This document shows, in pieces, positions 52,906-60,674 of a stretch of 64,000 nt of DNA. The notes beneath the pieces were generated by a model. That model worked only from the letters and a program-made list of their open reading frames with translations. It had not been told where the DNA came from and did no database searches. Position 1 is the stretch's first letter, and every line of letters begins with the position of its first letter. A program made the translations under genes and the position numbers. The stretch comes from CPC320 sp002684375 (GTDB taxonomy: Bacteria; Pseudomonadota; Alphaproteobacteria; Rhodobacterales; Rhodobacteraceae): assembly GCA_965662545.1 (NCBI GenBank), contig CBFIHZ010000007.1, forward strand, positions 1 through 64,000, in the 5' to 3' direction.

Positions 52906-53640
52906 ATGCCACCTCTGCCGGATCTTTCCCTACCGGACCTTGGCCCTCCGGTTGCGGATTGGGTCGCCCCGAGCGCACCCAAGGGAGAGATTCTGTCGGG
53001 GCAGTATTGCCGTCTTGTGCCCTTGCAGGCAGAAGACCACGCGGCGCTTTTGTTCAACACCTACCAAGGCCACAGCGCGCTTTGGCATTACATGCCTTAC
53101 GGACCTTTTTCATCGGCAGCGCAATATCACCGCTGGGTACGCCAAACCGTTGAAAATAAAGCGCATCTATTCTATGCGATTTATGATTTGGATATGAACA
53201 TGTTTGGCGGTGTCGCCAGCTATCTGCGGATCAACCCCGAAGCAGGCTCTATCGAGATAGGCCATATCAATTTTGCCCCACAACTTCAACGCAGCCGCGC
53301 GGCAACCGAAGCCATATATCTTATGATGCGCTGGGCCTTTTCAGCAGGATACCGCCGCCTTGAATGGAAATGTAATGCCTGCAACATTGCCTCACGGCGC
53401 GCCGCACAACGATTGGGATTAAGCTTTGAAGGTATTTTTCGGCAGGCCTCGGTTGTGAAAGGCCACAATCGCGATACGGCCTGGTTTGCGGCAATCGATG
53501 CTGAGTGGTCGGCGCTGGAGCAAGCCTTTTCGGTCTGGTTAGCCCCAAGAAACTTTGCGCCAGACCGAACCCAAAAAGAGCGTCTTTCTGATCTCACTCG
53601 TCTGGTAAGGGTCAGCGGTGATCCGGCCCTGCAGCGCTGA
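52906..53640 (+). CDS. GNAT family N-acetyltransferase (RimJ/RimL type)
   Basis: A 244-residue acetyltransferase of the RimJ/RimL group. The core (about residues 30-200) has RLVPLQAEDHAALLFNTYQG, IGHINFAPQLQRSRAATEA as the acetyl-CoA motif, and LEWKCNACNIASRRAAQRLG typical of the family. AAAGGA precedes the ATG. Its stop codon directly abuts that of the convergent REC-domain gene (TGATCA). Acceptor unknown; members acetylate ribosomal proteins or small molecules. Confidence 0.88.
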   Translation: MPPLPDLSLPDLGPPVADWVAPSAPKGEILSGQYCRLVPLQAEDHAALLFNTYQGHSALWHYMPYGPFSSAAQYHRWVRQTVENKAHLFYAIYDLDMNMFGGVASYLRINPEAGSIEIGHINFAPQLQRSRAATEAIYLMMRWAFSAGYRRLEWKCNACNIASRRAAQRLGLSFEGIFRQASVVKGHNRDTAWFAAIDAEWSALEQAFSVWLAPRNFAPDRTQKERLSDLTRLVRVSGDPALQR

Positions 53641-54360
53641 TCAAACCACCGTACGGTCGATCAGACGCTCTTGTACCAAGCCTGCCACACAGGCCAGTTC
53701 TGATGTCAATTGACGCTGCTGCTTATGAGCCACGCCAAGCCGTTCGGTCGCATCCAGCAGCGCGTCGTCAGAGGCACTGCGCGCCACCCCACGCAAGAAT
53801 AATGTTAGGTATTCGACCTGTTGCGCAGCAGTATCTTTTTGAAGGACTTCGGCAGCATGCGCCATATCATCTTGAAACGCGATCAAGTCCGGTTCTACGT
53901 TTTCGTTAGAAACAGTCCTAACGATATCCGTACCTGCATAGTCTTTTGGCATCAAAGACAGTATTTTTTCTTGAAATACCGATAGGCTTACCAACGGTTT
54001 AGCAAAAAATCCATCTGCACCAGCGGCAAGCGCCACTGCTTCGCCAAAACTATCGCCACTGGTTGCCAGCACAATCCCAACCCGTGGAGAGGCTGCATTA
54101 ATTTCTTCAATTAGCTCGGTTCCGTTGCCATCCGGCAAGCCAAGATCGATAATCACCACCGAAGGGCGGTAAACCTGAAGATGGCGTCTTGCAGAGCGCA
54201 GGCAATCAGCCCGGCGAATCCGCGCGCCACTTCGCAGGCACAAAAGGCGAATTCCTTCACAGGCAAATTTGCTGTCTTCAACCACCAGCACTGTCAGTCC
54301 AAATAACGGACGGTCGCTGCGTGGGTAATGTGGCGTCGCATTTTGCGTTAGATCATCCAT
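53641..54360 (-). CDS. Stand-alone response regulator (REC domain)
   Basis: A 239-residue protein. A receiver domain covers about residues 20-140: VLVVEDSKFACEGI holds the acidic residues, VVIIDLGLPDGNGTE the phospho-Asp, and GFFAKPL the conserved Lys. The remaining 100 residues are helical (QDDMAHAAEVLQKDTAAQQVEYLTLFL) with no recognisable DNA-binding or enzymatic output. This resembles proteins that act through protein contact, such as phosphorelay or stress adaptors. An AAAGGAGATGAG site precedes the ATG. No sensor kinase lies nearby. Confidence 0.85.
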   Translation of the reverse strand: MDDLTQNATPHYPRSDRPLFGLTVLVVEDSKFACEGIRLLCLRSGARIRRADCLRSARRHLQVYRPSVVIIDLGLPDGNGTELIEEINAASPRVGIVLATSGDSFGEAVALAAGADGFFAKPLVSLSVFQEKILSLMPKDYAGTDIVRTVSNENVEPDLIAFQDDMAHAAEVLQKDTAAQQVEYLTLFLRGVARSASDDALLDATERLGVAHKQQRQLTSELACVAGLVQERLIDRTVV

Positions 54361-54524
54361 AATCTCATCTCCTTTGCGTAGTTGACTCACTTTGCACCGA
54401 GTGGACTAACAAGCGATTAATGTCGCGCTGCGGCCGCCAGGCTCTTGCACACAGATCCGACAGGGGACATAGAGTGACGGCAATGAGTGCTTGATCCAGC
54501 ACGCCCGACACACAGGAGTTTGGA

Positions 54525-54929
54525 ATGATTGGTCGCTTAAACCACGTTGCAATTGCCGTTCCGGACCTTGAGGCGGCCATCGCGCAATATCGTGACACTC
54601 TTGGTGCCGAGGTTGGGCCACCACAGGAGGAACCCGACCACGGTGTGACGGTGGTGTTTATTACATTGCCCAACACGAAAATTGAACTGCTCTATCCGCT
54701 CGGTCAAAACAGCCCCATCACCGGATTTCTGGAAAAAAATCCGGCAGGCGGCATACACCACATGTGCTATGAGGTGCCCGATATCATCGCAGCCCGCGAT
54801 CAGCTTCAAGGTGCTGGCGCCCGTGTTTTAGGCAATGGCACGCCCAAAATTGGTGCCCATGGCAAACCAGTTCTGTTCTTGCACCCCAAAGATTTCAACG
54901 GCTGCCTGATTGAGCTTGAGCAAACCTAA
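54525..54929 (+). CDS. mce: Methylmalonyl-CoA epimerase
   Basis: A 134-residue glyoxalase-fold enzyme that interconverts the two methylmalonyl-CoA epimers in propionyl-CoA metabolism. It begins MIGRLNHVAIAVPDLEAAI with the metal-binding His, then PNTKIELLYPLG with Glu, GGIHHMCYEVPDI with His, and ends KDFNGCLIELEQT with Glu, giving the usual VOC metal site. Length is standard. AGGAG precedes the ATG. Confidence 0.95.
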   Translation: MIGRLNHVAIAVPDLEAAIAQYRDTLGAEVGPPQEEPDHGVTVVFITLPNTKIELLYPLGQNSPITGFLEKNPAGGIHHMCYEVPDIIAARDQLQGAGARVLGNGTPKIGAHGKPVLFLHPKDFNGCLIELEQT

Positions 54930-55006
54930 CCTCGCCCTTTTAAAAACTTGCACTATATTTTCAGACGCGAAACAGCGCCAAGCGCCGCGCCTAGCTAGGA
55001 TGTTAA

Positions 55007-55300
55007 ATGTCGATCACCTCTGCCATCGTCTTATTTGCTATTGTCTGGTTCATGGTATTTTTTATTGCCCTGCCGATCCGGCTGAAAACCCAAGGCGATG
55101 TGGGCGAGATCGTACCCGGCACTCAGGCTGGGGCCCCGGCCGAGCATCAGCTTAAAAAAAAGGCCTGGATCACAACCTTTGTGGCTTTTATCCTGTGGGT
55201 TGGTTTTGTGAGCGTCATCGTTTCGGGAAAGTTGACCGTGCGCGATCTGGATATGTTTAATCGGATGGGGCCGGCGACAGTTGGTGAAACAGATGGGTAA
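55007..55300 (+). CDS. DUF1467 family membrane protein
   Basis: A 97-residue protein with two membrane segments: ITSAIVLFAIVWFMVFFIALP at the N-terminus and ITTFVAFILWVGFVSVIVSG in the second half, joined by LRLKTQGDVGEIVPGTQAGAP-like sequence typical of DUF1467. This small inner-membrane protein is found in alphaproteobacteria near mce; its role is not known. Its last 44 bases overlap the 3' end of the convergent EI24 gene. Confidence 0.88.
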   Translation: MSITSAIVLFAIVWFMVFFIALPIRLKTQGDVGEIVPGTQAGAPAEHQLKKKAWITTFVAFILWVGFVSVIVSGKLTVRDLDMFNRMGPATVGETDG

Positions 55301-55955
55301 AGGTTGCAACAGCAAGGATCGGGATGACCAAATTGACCAAAGGCACGGATAGTGGCACCGCCACCAGCGTTCCGGCCAGCCAGATTTTGCCTGTATGACG
55401 CTTGCGCAGGGCTTTTGCCTCCGTCCATCCAAGGCGCCGGGTGGCGACCAACTGAAAGTATTCCCGTCCCAAAAGAAAGCCGTTCAGACCCCAGAAAATA
55501 AATGGAGCCACAGGAAAAAATAACGCGTAGAGCAACAGCGCAACAAGATTAGCAGCCAAAAGCACCAATAAAAAATTCAGCATATCAAAAAGAGCTTGAC
55601 CCAGAGGGATTGCGGTGGCCGCCGGCAAGTCAGGGTAATGCCGATCCTCAACTGCGAGCACCACACGCTCCAGAAAAAGCGAGATAATCGCGCTCGCAAC
55701 CGGCATCATTAAAAAGACCGACAGCACCAGCATAGCAAGTACTGACGCCCAACTCATCACATCAGACGCCCAGCTTACCGACCCGATCAGCGGAAGAGAG
55801 GCCTCTGGCCCAAAACTCCAGTTGATCAAGGTAAAGACCACCAGCGTCGCCCCCGCCAAGAATAGCACGCTGAGGCCAATACCCAAAAACAGCACCTGAC
55901 GAAACCGCCGGTCACCGATTTGCCGCAGCGCCTTAAAAAAGCTCGACAGGATCAT
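55257..55955 (-). CDS. EI24-domain (CysZ-like) membrane protein
   Basis: A 232-residue membrane protein of the EI24/CysZ family. It has several hydrophobic segments (VLFLGIGLSVLFLAGATLV, ASVLAMLVLSVFLMMPVASA) and the pattern GLNGFLLGREYFQLVATRRLG and ALRKRHTGKIWLAG, typical of the family. CysZ is linked to sulfate uptake, but no sulfate or cysteine genes are nearby, so function is open. Its ATG overlaps the nitroreductase stop (ATGA), so the pair is coupled. Its last 44 bases overlap the DUF1467 gene on the other strand. Confidence 0.85.
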   Translation of the reverse strand: MILSSFFKALRQIGDRRFRQVLFLGIGLSVLFLAGATLVVFTLINWSFGPEASLPLIGSVSWASDVMSWASVLAMLVLSVFLMMPVASAIISLFLERVVLAVEDRHYPDLPAATAIPLGQALFDMLNFLLVLLAANLVALLLYALFFPVAPFIFWGLNGFLLGREYFQLVATRRLGWTEAKALRKRHTGKIWLAGTLVAVPLSVPLVNLVIPILAVATFTHLFHQLSPAPSD

Positions 55956-56530
55956 TCTGCCATCCATGTGGTAACCGCATCAATATTAGGCCGTGGTCGT
56001 TCCGGCGGCGTGACCGTGCGGGTGCCAAGATAAATCAAACCCGCAACCCGCTCTTTCGCATTAAGCCCCAAACCATGCTCAACAAAATCACGGTCGTGCG
56101 CCAGCCAGCCGGACAGCCACCCTGCCCCCCAACCGGCCGCCAATGCGGCATTAACCAGCCCAAGACAAACCGCACCTGCCGAATACGTCTGTTCAATCGC
56201 GGGTATACGTTCAACAGAGCGGCGTATTTCGACCACTGCAACCGCAAGATTGCCAAGATCGAACTGGCGCCGCGCTTTTGCAGTTTGCGCCGCATCCATC
56301 TCGGCGGCGACCGCCCGAGCCTCGGCCAGATCGGCAAGCCGTACTAGGGCCGGTTTTTGCAATACGATAAATCGCCAGGGCTCAAGCTTGCCATGATCCG
56401 GGCAGCGCGCAGCAGCGGTCAAAAGCGTGGTAAGCTCGGCCGTGTCCGGCACTGGCAAATCCAGTGTTTTCACCGGATGCGAACGCCGGGTTAATAAAAA
56501 GTCCAAAGCAACAGGGTTCGATACGGACAT
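55952..56530 (-). CDS. Nitroreductase family protein
   Basis: A 192-residue FMN-dependent nitroreductase-fold protein. Recognisable parts are DFLLTRRSHPVKTL at the N-terminus (FMN phosphate contacts), ARCPDHGKLEPWRFIVLQK, a near-invariant FMN-binding segment, and LNAALAAGWGAGWLSGW-like sequence. The family reduces nitro compounds, quinones or flavins with NAD(P)H; substrate unknown. GGAG lies upstream of the ATG at 56530. It is the first gene of a two-gene unit with the EI24 protein. Confidence 0.88.
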   Translation of the reverse strand: MSVSNPVALDFLLTRRSHPVKTLDLPVPDTAELTTLLTAAARCPDHGKLEPWRFIVLQKPALVRLADLAEARAVAAEMDAAQTAKARRQFDLGNLAVAVVEIRRSVERIPAIEQTYSAGAVCLGLVNAALAAGWGAGWLSGWLAHDRDFVEHGLGLNAKERVAGLIYLGTRTVTPPERPRPNIDAVTTWMAE

Positions 56531-56713
56531 TGAAACTCCATAAAAAGAATAATTACTCCTACAATCTATGCCCAAAATAGTAACGAGGGCAATTCACTAG
56601 AGTTTGCAAAATGTCTCCCGCGCCCCTCGCCGGGTTAGGGCCTGTCATGCAGTCTCCCAAACTCAGTCATCTCACCGCAAAAACATTTGCGAGGCGGTGA
56701 TAACGCCAGCAAA

Positions 56714-56965
56714 CTAGTCTTCAGCAGAAGGCTGTGCATCGCGACGCAAATAGACCCCTTCTGGCAAAGAGATGGCCGCCACAAGATCCCGCATCTGCGC
56801 AATCGACAGGGTAACTTTCTCAGTTCGATCCAGCCTTTTATCATATTGCTCAACTGTGATGCATTCTTCGAACCCGTTTACCACAACATCCTCCTGTAGC
56901 GGCACCTGACCCTCATCGACGAGGGTAATTACGGTTGCATCAAATTCATGCTCAATAGTGAACAT
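56714..56965 (-). CDS. Small hypothetical protein
   Basis: An 83-residue acidic protein (MFTIEHEFDATVITLVDEG at the N-terminus) with GFEECITVEQYDKRLDRTEK and QMRDLVAAISLPEGVYLRR. AAAGGAAATAGACG precedes the ATG. It looks like a compact alpha/beta protein. I know no family name for it. Single cistron between the nitroreductase unit and the protease remnant. Confidence 0.65.
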   Translation of the reverse strand: MFTIEHEFDATVITLVDEGQVPLQEDVVVNGFEECITVEQYDKRLDRTEKVTLSIAQMRDLVAAISLPEGVYLRRDAQPSAED

Positions 56966-57105
56966 CGTCTATTTCCTTTGCCTATTTGAAGCCTGCTTAC
57001 TAAAGCTACGCGCAACAGGCTGCTAGCATAGCCAGTGTAGCCAAAACCAAAATAGAGACGAAAGCCAATTCTCAAAAAAGAGGCCTATTTGATATAACGG
57101 TCACT

Positions 57106-57607
57106 TTGCATCTGCATTTTTTATTGCAGGCTGCAATTCTGTTTCCCCCCAACTCACCCCTGCGCGAGAGCGGAGACCCCATCGCCCAGACAGTGATTGT
57201 TCTCATCTTATCCATGCTGTTGTCAGCCCGAGATGACACCAAACTGGCGTTTATTTTTGGCCGAGAGAGCACCCACCACATTCAGGGCACCTGCTGAAAA
57301 GCAGCAAAATGCGCTTGCCGAAGCATTGCTTTTTGGCAGGCTGACCAGCCTGGCCGGGGGGCCGCCGATCACTTTTAGAACCGCGCAAGATGTTGGCACA
57401 GTCATGGGCGGTCGCACCTATTGGAAAAAATTCGAACTGCAGACCGACGCCCTTGGCATCCAGATCACCCATGCAACCGACTATGATCCGCTGCGTGGCG
57501 CCGCATTCTTTAGCCGTATTTCCGATCCGGGCAACGCATTTCCCGGAACGCATCCACCCAACCAGAAACGAATCGAGACCGTTGTTGGTGTTGTCGCCAG
57601 ATTATAA
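57106..57607 (+). pseudogene. M48-family zinc metalloprotease remnant
   Basis: Two adjacent frames carry the middle and C-terminus of an M48 protease. Frame one ends DDTKLAFIFGRESTHHIQG, which is the HExxH zone (normally DD-x-ELAFVIGHE-x-AHHIQGH), but the first His is Arg, so the site reads RESTH instead of HExxH. A stop follows immediately. Frame two continues EKQQNALAEALLFGRLTSLA, FELQTDALGIQITHATDYDP and PGTHPPNQKRIETV, the usual M48 C-terminus. A frameshift near 57285-57297 splits them. The N-terminus and any signal peptide are missing. It lies just upstream of the rimP operon and cannot encode an active protease. Confidence 0.82.
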
Positions 57608-57669
57608 AACACAGCCAGCGCATCGGTGTTAAAAATTGCAATGGTGATGCAAACACCTCGATTAGCCCC

Positions 57670-57698
57670 TTGCAGACAACACGGGCATTGCCTATAGA
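57670..57698 (+). promoter_or_regulatory. Predicted sigma-70-type promoter of the rimP operon
   Basis: TTGCAG (57670-57675) and TATAGA (57693-57698) are separated by exactly 17 bases and point into rimP, giving a leader of about 85 bases. Agreement with consensus is good and the downstream leader contains a terminator-like hairpin. Confidence 0.6.
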
Positions 57699-57752
57699 GA
57701 AGCCTAACAGCGGCTTCGAGGTTTATAATCTTGGACCCACCGAGAAAGAGCA

Positions 57753-57775
57753 ACGGGCCGCGCGCCCGTTTTTTT
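57753..57775 (+). terminator. Intrinsic terminator-like hairpin in the rimP leader
   Basis: ACGGGC-CGCGC-GCCCGT followed by TTTTTT, ending 16 bases before the rimP ATG. It could end transcription from upstream (the dead protease) or act as an attenuator of the rimP-nusA-infB operon. Confidence 0.7.
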
Positions 57776-57790
57776 GTATCTGAAAGACCC

Positions 57791-58363
57791 ATGAACAACA
57801 GTTTGATAGCCAAAGCCGCCATTGATCGCCGTCTGGAAGAGATCATAACGCCCGTGATCGAAGATCTTGGGTTTGAGTTGGTGCGCGTACGGCTTATGAG
57901 CGGGCATGAAATCATCTTGCAGGTGATGGCGGACCGTCCCGAGGGCGGTATAGAAGTGGATGAATGCGGACAGATCAGCACCGCAATCAGCGCGGTACTG
58001 GATGTGGAAGATCCGGTTCTTGACGCCTACACGCTCGAGGTGTCCAGCCCTGGGATTGACCGGCCACTGACCCGGCTCAAGGATTTTGATATGTTCGAAG
58101 GCTATGAGGCCAAAATTGAAACCACCGAATTAATCGACGGACAGCGCCGGTTCAAAGGCCTGCTGGCTGGGACCGAAAATGATGATGTACTGATCAATAT
58201 TAATCAGGGCACAATCGGGTTGAAGTTTGAATGGCTGTCAGATGCCAAACTGGTGCTGACCGATGATTTAATCAAGGAAATGCTGCGTCAACGCAAAGCT
58301 GCGGGGACGTTGAACGAAACGAAATTTGACAAGATTGAGACCGAAGCGTCCGAGGAGGACTAA
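57791..58363 (+). CDS. rimP: Ribosome maturation factor RimP
   Basis: A 190-residue RimP, which assists 30S subunit maturation. The N-terminal domain has RLEEIITPVIEDLGFELVRV and CGQISTAISAVLD, and the central YTLEVSSPGIDRPLTRLKDF is diagnostic. The start at 57791 (MNNSLIAKAA) is preferred over the open frame from 57731, which lies inside the terminator. GAAAG lies just ahead. nusA follows after two bases, ylxR and infB after that, the standard translation operon. Confidence 0.95.
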   Translation: MNNSLIAKAAIDRRLEEIITPVIEDLGFELVRVRLMSGHEIILQVMADRPEGGIEVDECGQISTAISAVLDVEDPVLDAYTLEVSSPGIDRPLTRLKDFDMFEGYEAKIETTELIDGQRRFKGLLAGTENDDVLININQGTIGLKFEWLSDAKLVLTDDLIKEMLRQRKAAGTLNETKFDKIETEASEED

Positions 58364-58365
58364 CC

Positions 58366-60012
58366 ATGGCCATTACTTCAGCCAACCAGCTAGAGCTGTT
58401 GCAAACTGCCGAGGCAGTTGCCCGCGAGAAAATGATCGACCCTGCATTGGTGGTCGAAGCGATGGAAGAATCGCTCGCCCGTGCTGCCAAAAGCCGGTAC
58501 GGCGCGGAAATGGACATCCGTGTGTCGATCGATCGCAAAACCGGACGCGCCAGCTTTACCCGCGTGCGCACCGTGGTCGAAGACGAAGAAGTCGAAAACT
58601 ATCAAGCCGAAATGACCGTAGAGCAGGCCCGACCCTATCTTGAAAGCCCAGCCGTTGGCGACCAATTTATCGAAGAAGTGCCACCTGTTGAAATGGGCCG
58701 AATCGCCGCTCAATCGGCCAAGCAAGTGATCCTGCAGAAAATTCGCGAAGCAGAACGTGATCGCCAATTCGAAGAATTCAAAGACCGCGCCGGCACTATC
58801 ATCAATGGCGTCGTCAAGCGCGAGGAATATGGCAATGTCATCGTCGACATGGGGCGTGGCGAAGCCATCCTGCGCCGCAACGACAAGATTGGTCGCGAAA
58901 GTTACCGGCCCAACGATCGGGTGCGTTGTTATATTAAGGATGTGCGCCGCGAACCGCGCGGACCCCAGATTTTCCTATCGCGCACCGACCCGCAATTTAT
59001 GGCCGAATTGTTCAAGATGGAGGTGCCGGAAATTTATGACGGCATCATTGAAATCAAGGCCGTCGCCCGCGATCCCGGCTCGCGCGCCAAAATCGCCGTG
59101 ATATCATATGACAACTCGATTGACCCCGTAGGAGCCTGCGTCGGGATGCGCGGCAGCCGTGTTCAGGCTGTGGTGAATGAACTTCAGGGCGAAAAAATTG
59201 ACATCATCCCATGGAACGAAGACCAGCCAACATTTTTGGTCAATGCGCTGCAACCTGCTGAAGTCTCCAAAGTGGTTCTCGACGAAGAGGCAGAGCGCAT
59301 CGAGGTTGTTGTTCCTGAAGAACAGTTAAGCCTGGCAATTGGCCGCCGTGGACAAAACGTCCGCCTTGCCAGCCAACTCACCGGTCTGGATATCGATATC
59401 ATGACCGAGGCCGACGAAAGTGCCCGGCGCCAGAAAGAGTTTGAGCTTCGTACCCAGTTGTTTATGGACGCGCTGGATCTGGACGAATTCTTCGCCCAAT
59501 TGCTGGTATCAGAGGGTTTTACCAATCTCGAAGAAGTTGCCTATGTTGATGTTGAAGAATTGCTCGTCATCGATGGCGTAGACGAAGGCACCGCAGGAGA
59601 ACTGCAGACCCGGGCGCGTGAACATCTCGAAGCTCAGGCGAAAAAGGCGTTAGACCATGCGCGCGAATTGGGTGTGCAGGACAGCCTGGTCGAGTTTGAG
59701 GGGCTGAACCCACAGATGATCGAAGCGCTCGCCGAGGACGGTATCTTTACGATCGAAGATTTTGCCACTTGCGCCGATTGGGAGCTTGCAGGCGGTTGGA
59801 CAACAGTAGATGGCGAACGGGTCAAAGATGACGGTCTGCTCGAAAAATTCGACGTGTCGCTCGAAGAGGCTCAGACCATGGTGATGACCGCGCGGGTCCT
59901 TCTGGGCTGGGTCGATCCTACCGAACTTGATCCCGCCGAGCCAGAAGCCGAGGGCGAAGCAGAGGACGGCACTGACAGCGATCTGGCCGATCCAGAAGCG
60001 GTCAGCAGCTGA
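58366..60012 (+). CDS. nusA: Transcription termination/antitermination factor NusA
   Basis: A 548-residue NusA. The N-terminal RNA-polymerase-binding domain (residues about 1-125) begins with ITSANQLELLQTAEAVARE, followed by an S1 domain near GTIINGVVKREEYGNVIVDM and two KH domains near GACVGMRGSRVQAVVNELQG and LSLAIGRRGQNVRLASQL. The C-terminal alphaproteobacterial helix-hairpin-helix repeats and acidic tail are present. A strong GGAGGACTAACC site precedes the ATG. Essential for elongation control and linked in an operon with rimP and infB. Confidence 0.97.
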   Translation: MAITSANQLELLQTAEAVAREKMIDPALVVEAMEESLARAAKSRYGAEMDIRVSIDRKTGRASFTRVRTVVEDEEVENYQAEMTVEQARPYLESPAVGDQFIEEVPPVEMGRIAAQSAKQVILQKIREAERDRQFEEFKDRAGTIINGVVKREEYGNVIVDMGRGEAILRRNDKIGRESYRPNDRVRCYIKDVRREPRGPQIFLSRTDPQFMAELFKMEVPEIYDGIIEIKAVARDPGSRAKIAVISYDNSIDPVGACVGMRGSRVQAVVNELQGEKIDIIPWNEDQPTFLVNALQPAEVSKVVLDEEAERIEVVVPEEQLSLAIGRRGQNVRLASQLTGLDIDIMTEADESARRQKEFELRTQLFMDALDLDEFFAQLLVSEGFTNLEEVAYVDVEELLVIDGVDEGTAGELQTRAREHLEAQAKKALDHARELGVQDSLVEFEGLNPQMIEALAEDGIFTIEDFATCADWELAGGWTTVDGERVKDDGLLEKFDVSLEEAQTMVMTARVLLGWVDPTELDPAEPEAEGEAEDGTDSDLADPEAVSS

Positions 60013-60035
60013 GCACCGCCGTATTTAGGGACGAT

Positions 60036-60674
60036 ATGAACCAAATCGCAAAAAACCCAGACCGAGGCACCGGCACAGAGCGAAAATGCATCGCAACCGG
60101 AGAGGTGCAGCCAAAATTTGGCCTGATCCGCTTTGTGGTGGGGCCGGATCAACACATCGTACCTGACGTCTTGGGTAAACTGCCCGGACGCGGCATCTGG
60201 GTCTCTGCAAAGTACGAAACGCTTGCCAAAGCCGTCTCGAAAAGCCTATTTTCGAGAGGCGCAAAACAGGCTGTTTCTGTGCCAGATACTTTGATATCTG
60301 ATATAGAAACCCAATTGGCACGCCGTGTTATAGATTTGATAAGCCTTGCCCGTAAATCTGGCCAAGCCGTTTCGGGCTATGAAAAAGTCAAGGATTGGCT
60401 GAGCAAAGAAACCGCCCGTGTTCTAATACAGGCAAGCGATGGATCAGCACGCGGAAAGTCCAAATTAAGCACGCCTTATGGCGGCTCATTTATTGGATGG
60501 CTTACCGCCGACGAATTAGGTTTGGCATTTGGACGACAAACTGCAATACATGGCGCTCTAGCCTCTGGTGGACTCACCTCTCGTATTGTAGAGGAAGCAG
60601 CACGTCTCAAAGGTTTGCGCGTGATTGATGATAGTGACGGTGGCAGGGGCCATCGGGAAGGAAAAGACAGCTAG
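60036..60674 (+). CDS. YlxR (DUF448) plus L7Ae-like RNA-binding protein
   Basis: A 212-residue protein with an N-terminal YlxR domain (ERKCIATGEVQPKFGLIRF and LPGRGIWVSAK, residues about 15-60) fused to a C-terminal L7Ae-type RNA-binding domain (VIDLISLARKSGQAVSGYEK, residues about 85-180). This fusion is standard in alphaproteobacteria between nusA and infB. AGGGA lies before the ATG, and the stop abuts the infB start. Probably a nucleic-acid-binding protein tied to transcription or ribosome function. Confidence 0.93.
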   Translation: MNQIAKNPDRGTGTERKCIATGEVQPKFGLIRFVVGPDQHIVPDVLGKLPGRGIWVSAKYETLAKAVSKSLFSRGAKQAVSVPDTLISDIETQLARRVIDLISLARKSGQAVSGYEKVKDWLSKETARVLIQASDGSARGKSKLSTPYGGSFIGWLTADELGLAFGRQTAIHGALASGGLTSRIVEEAARLKGLRVIDDSDGGRGHREGKDS

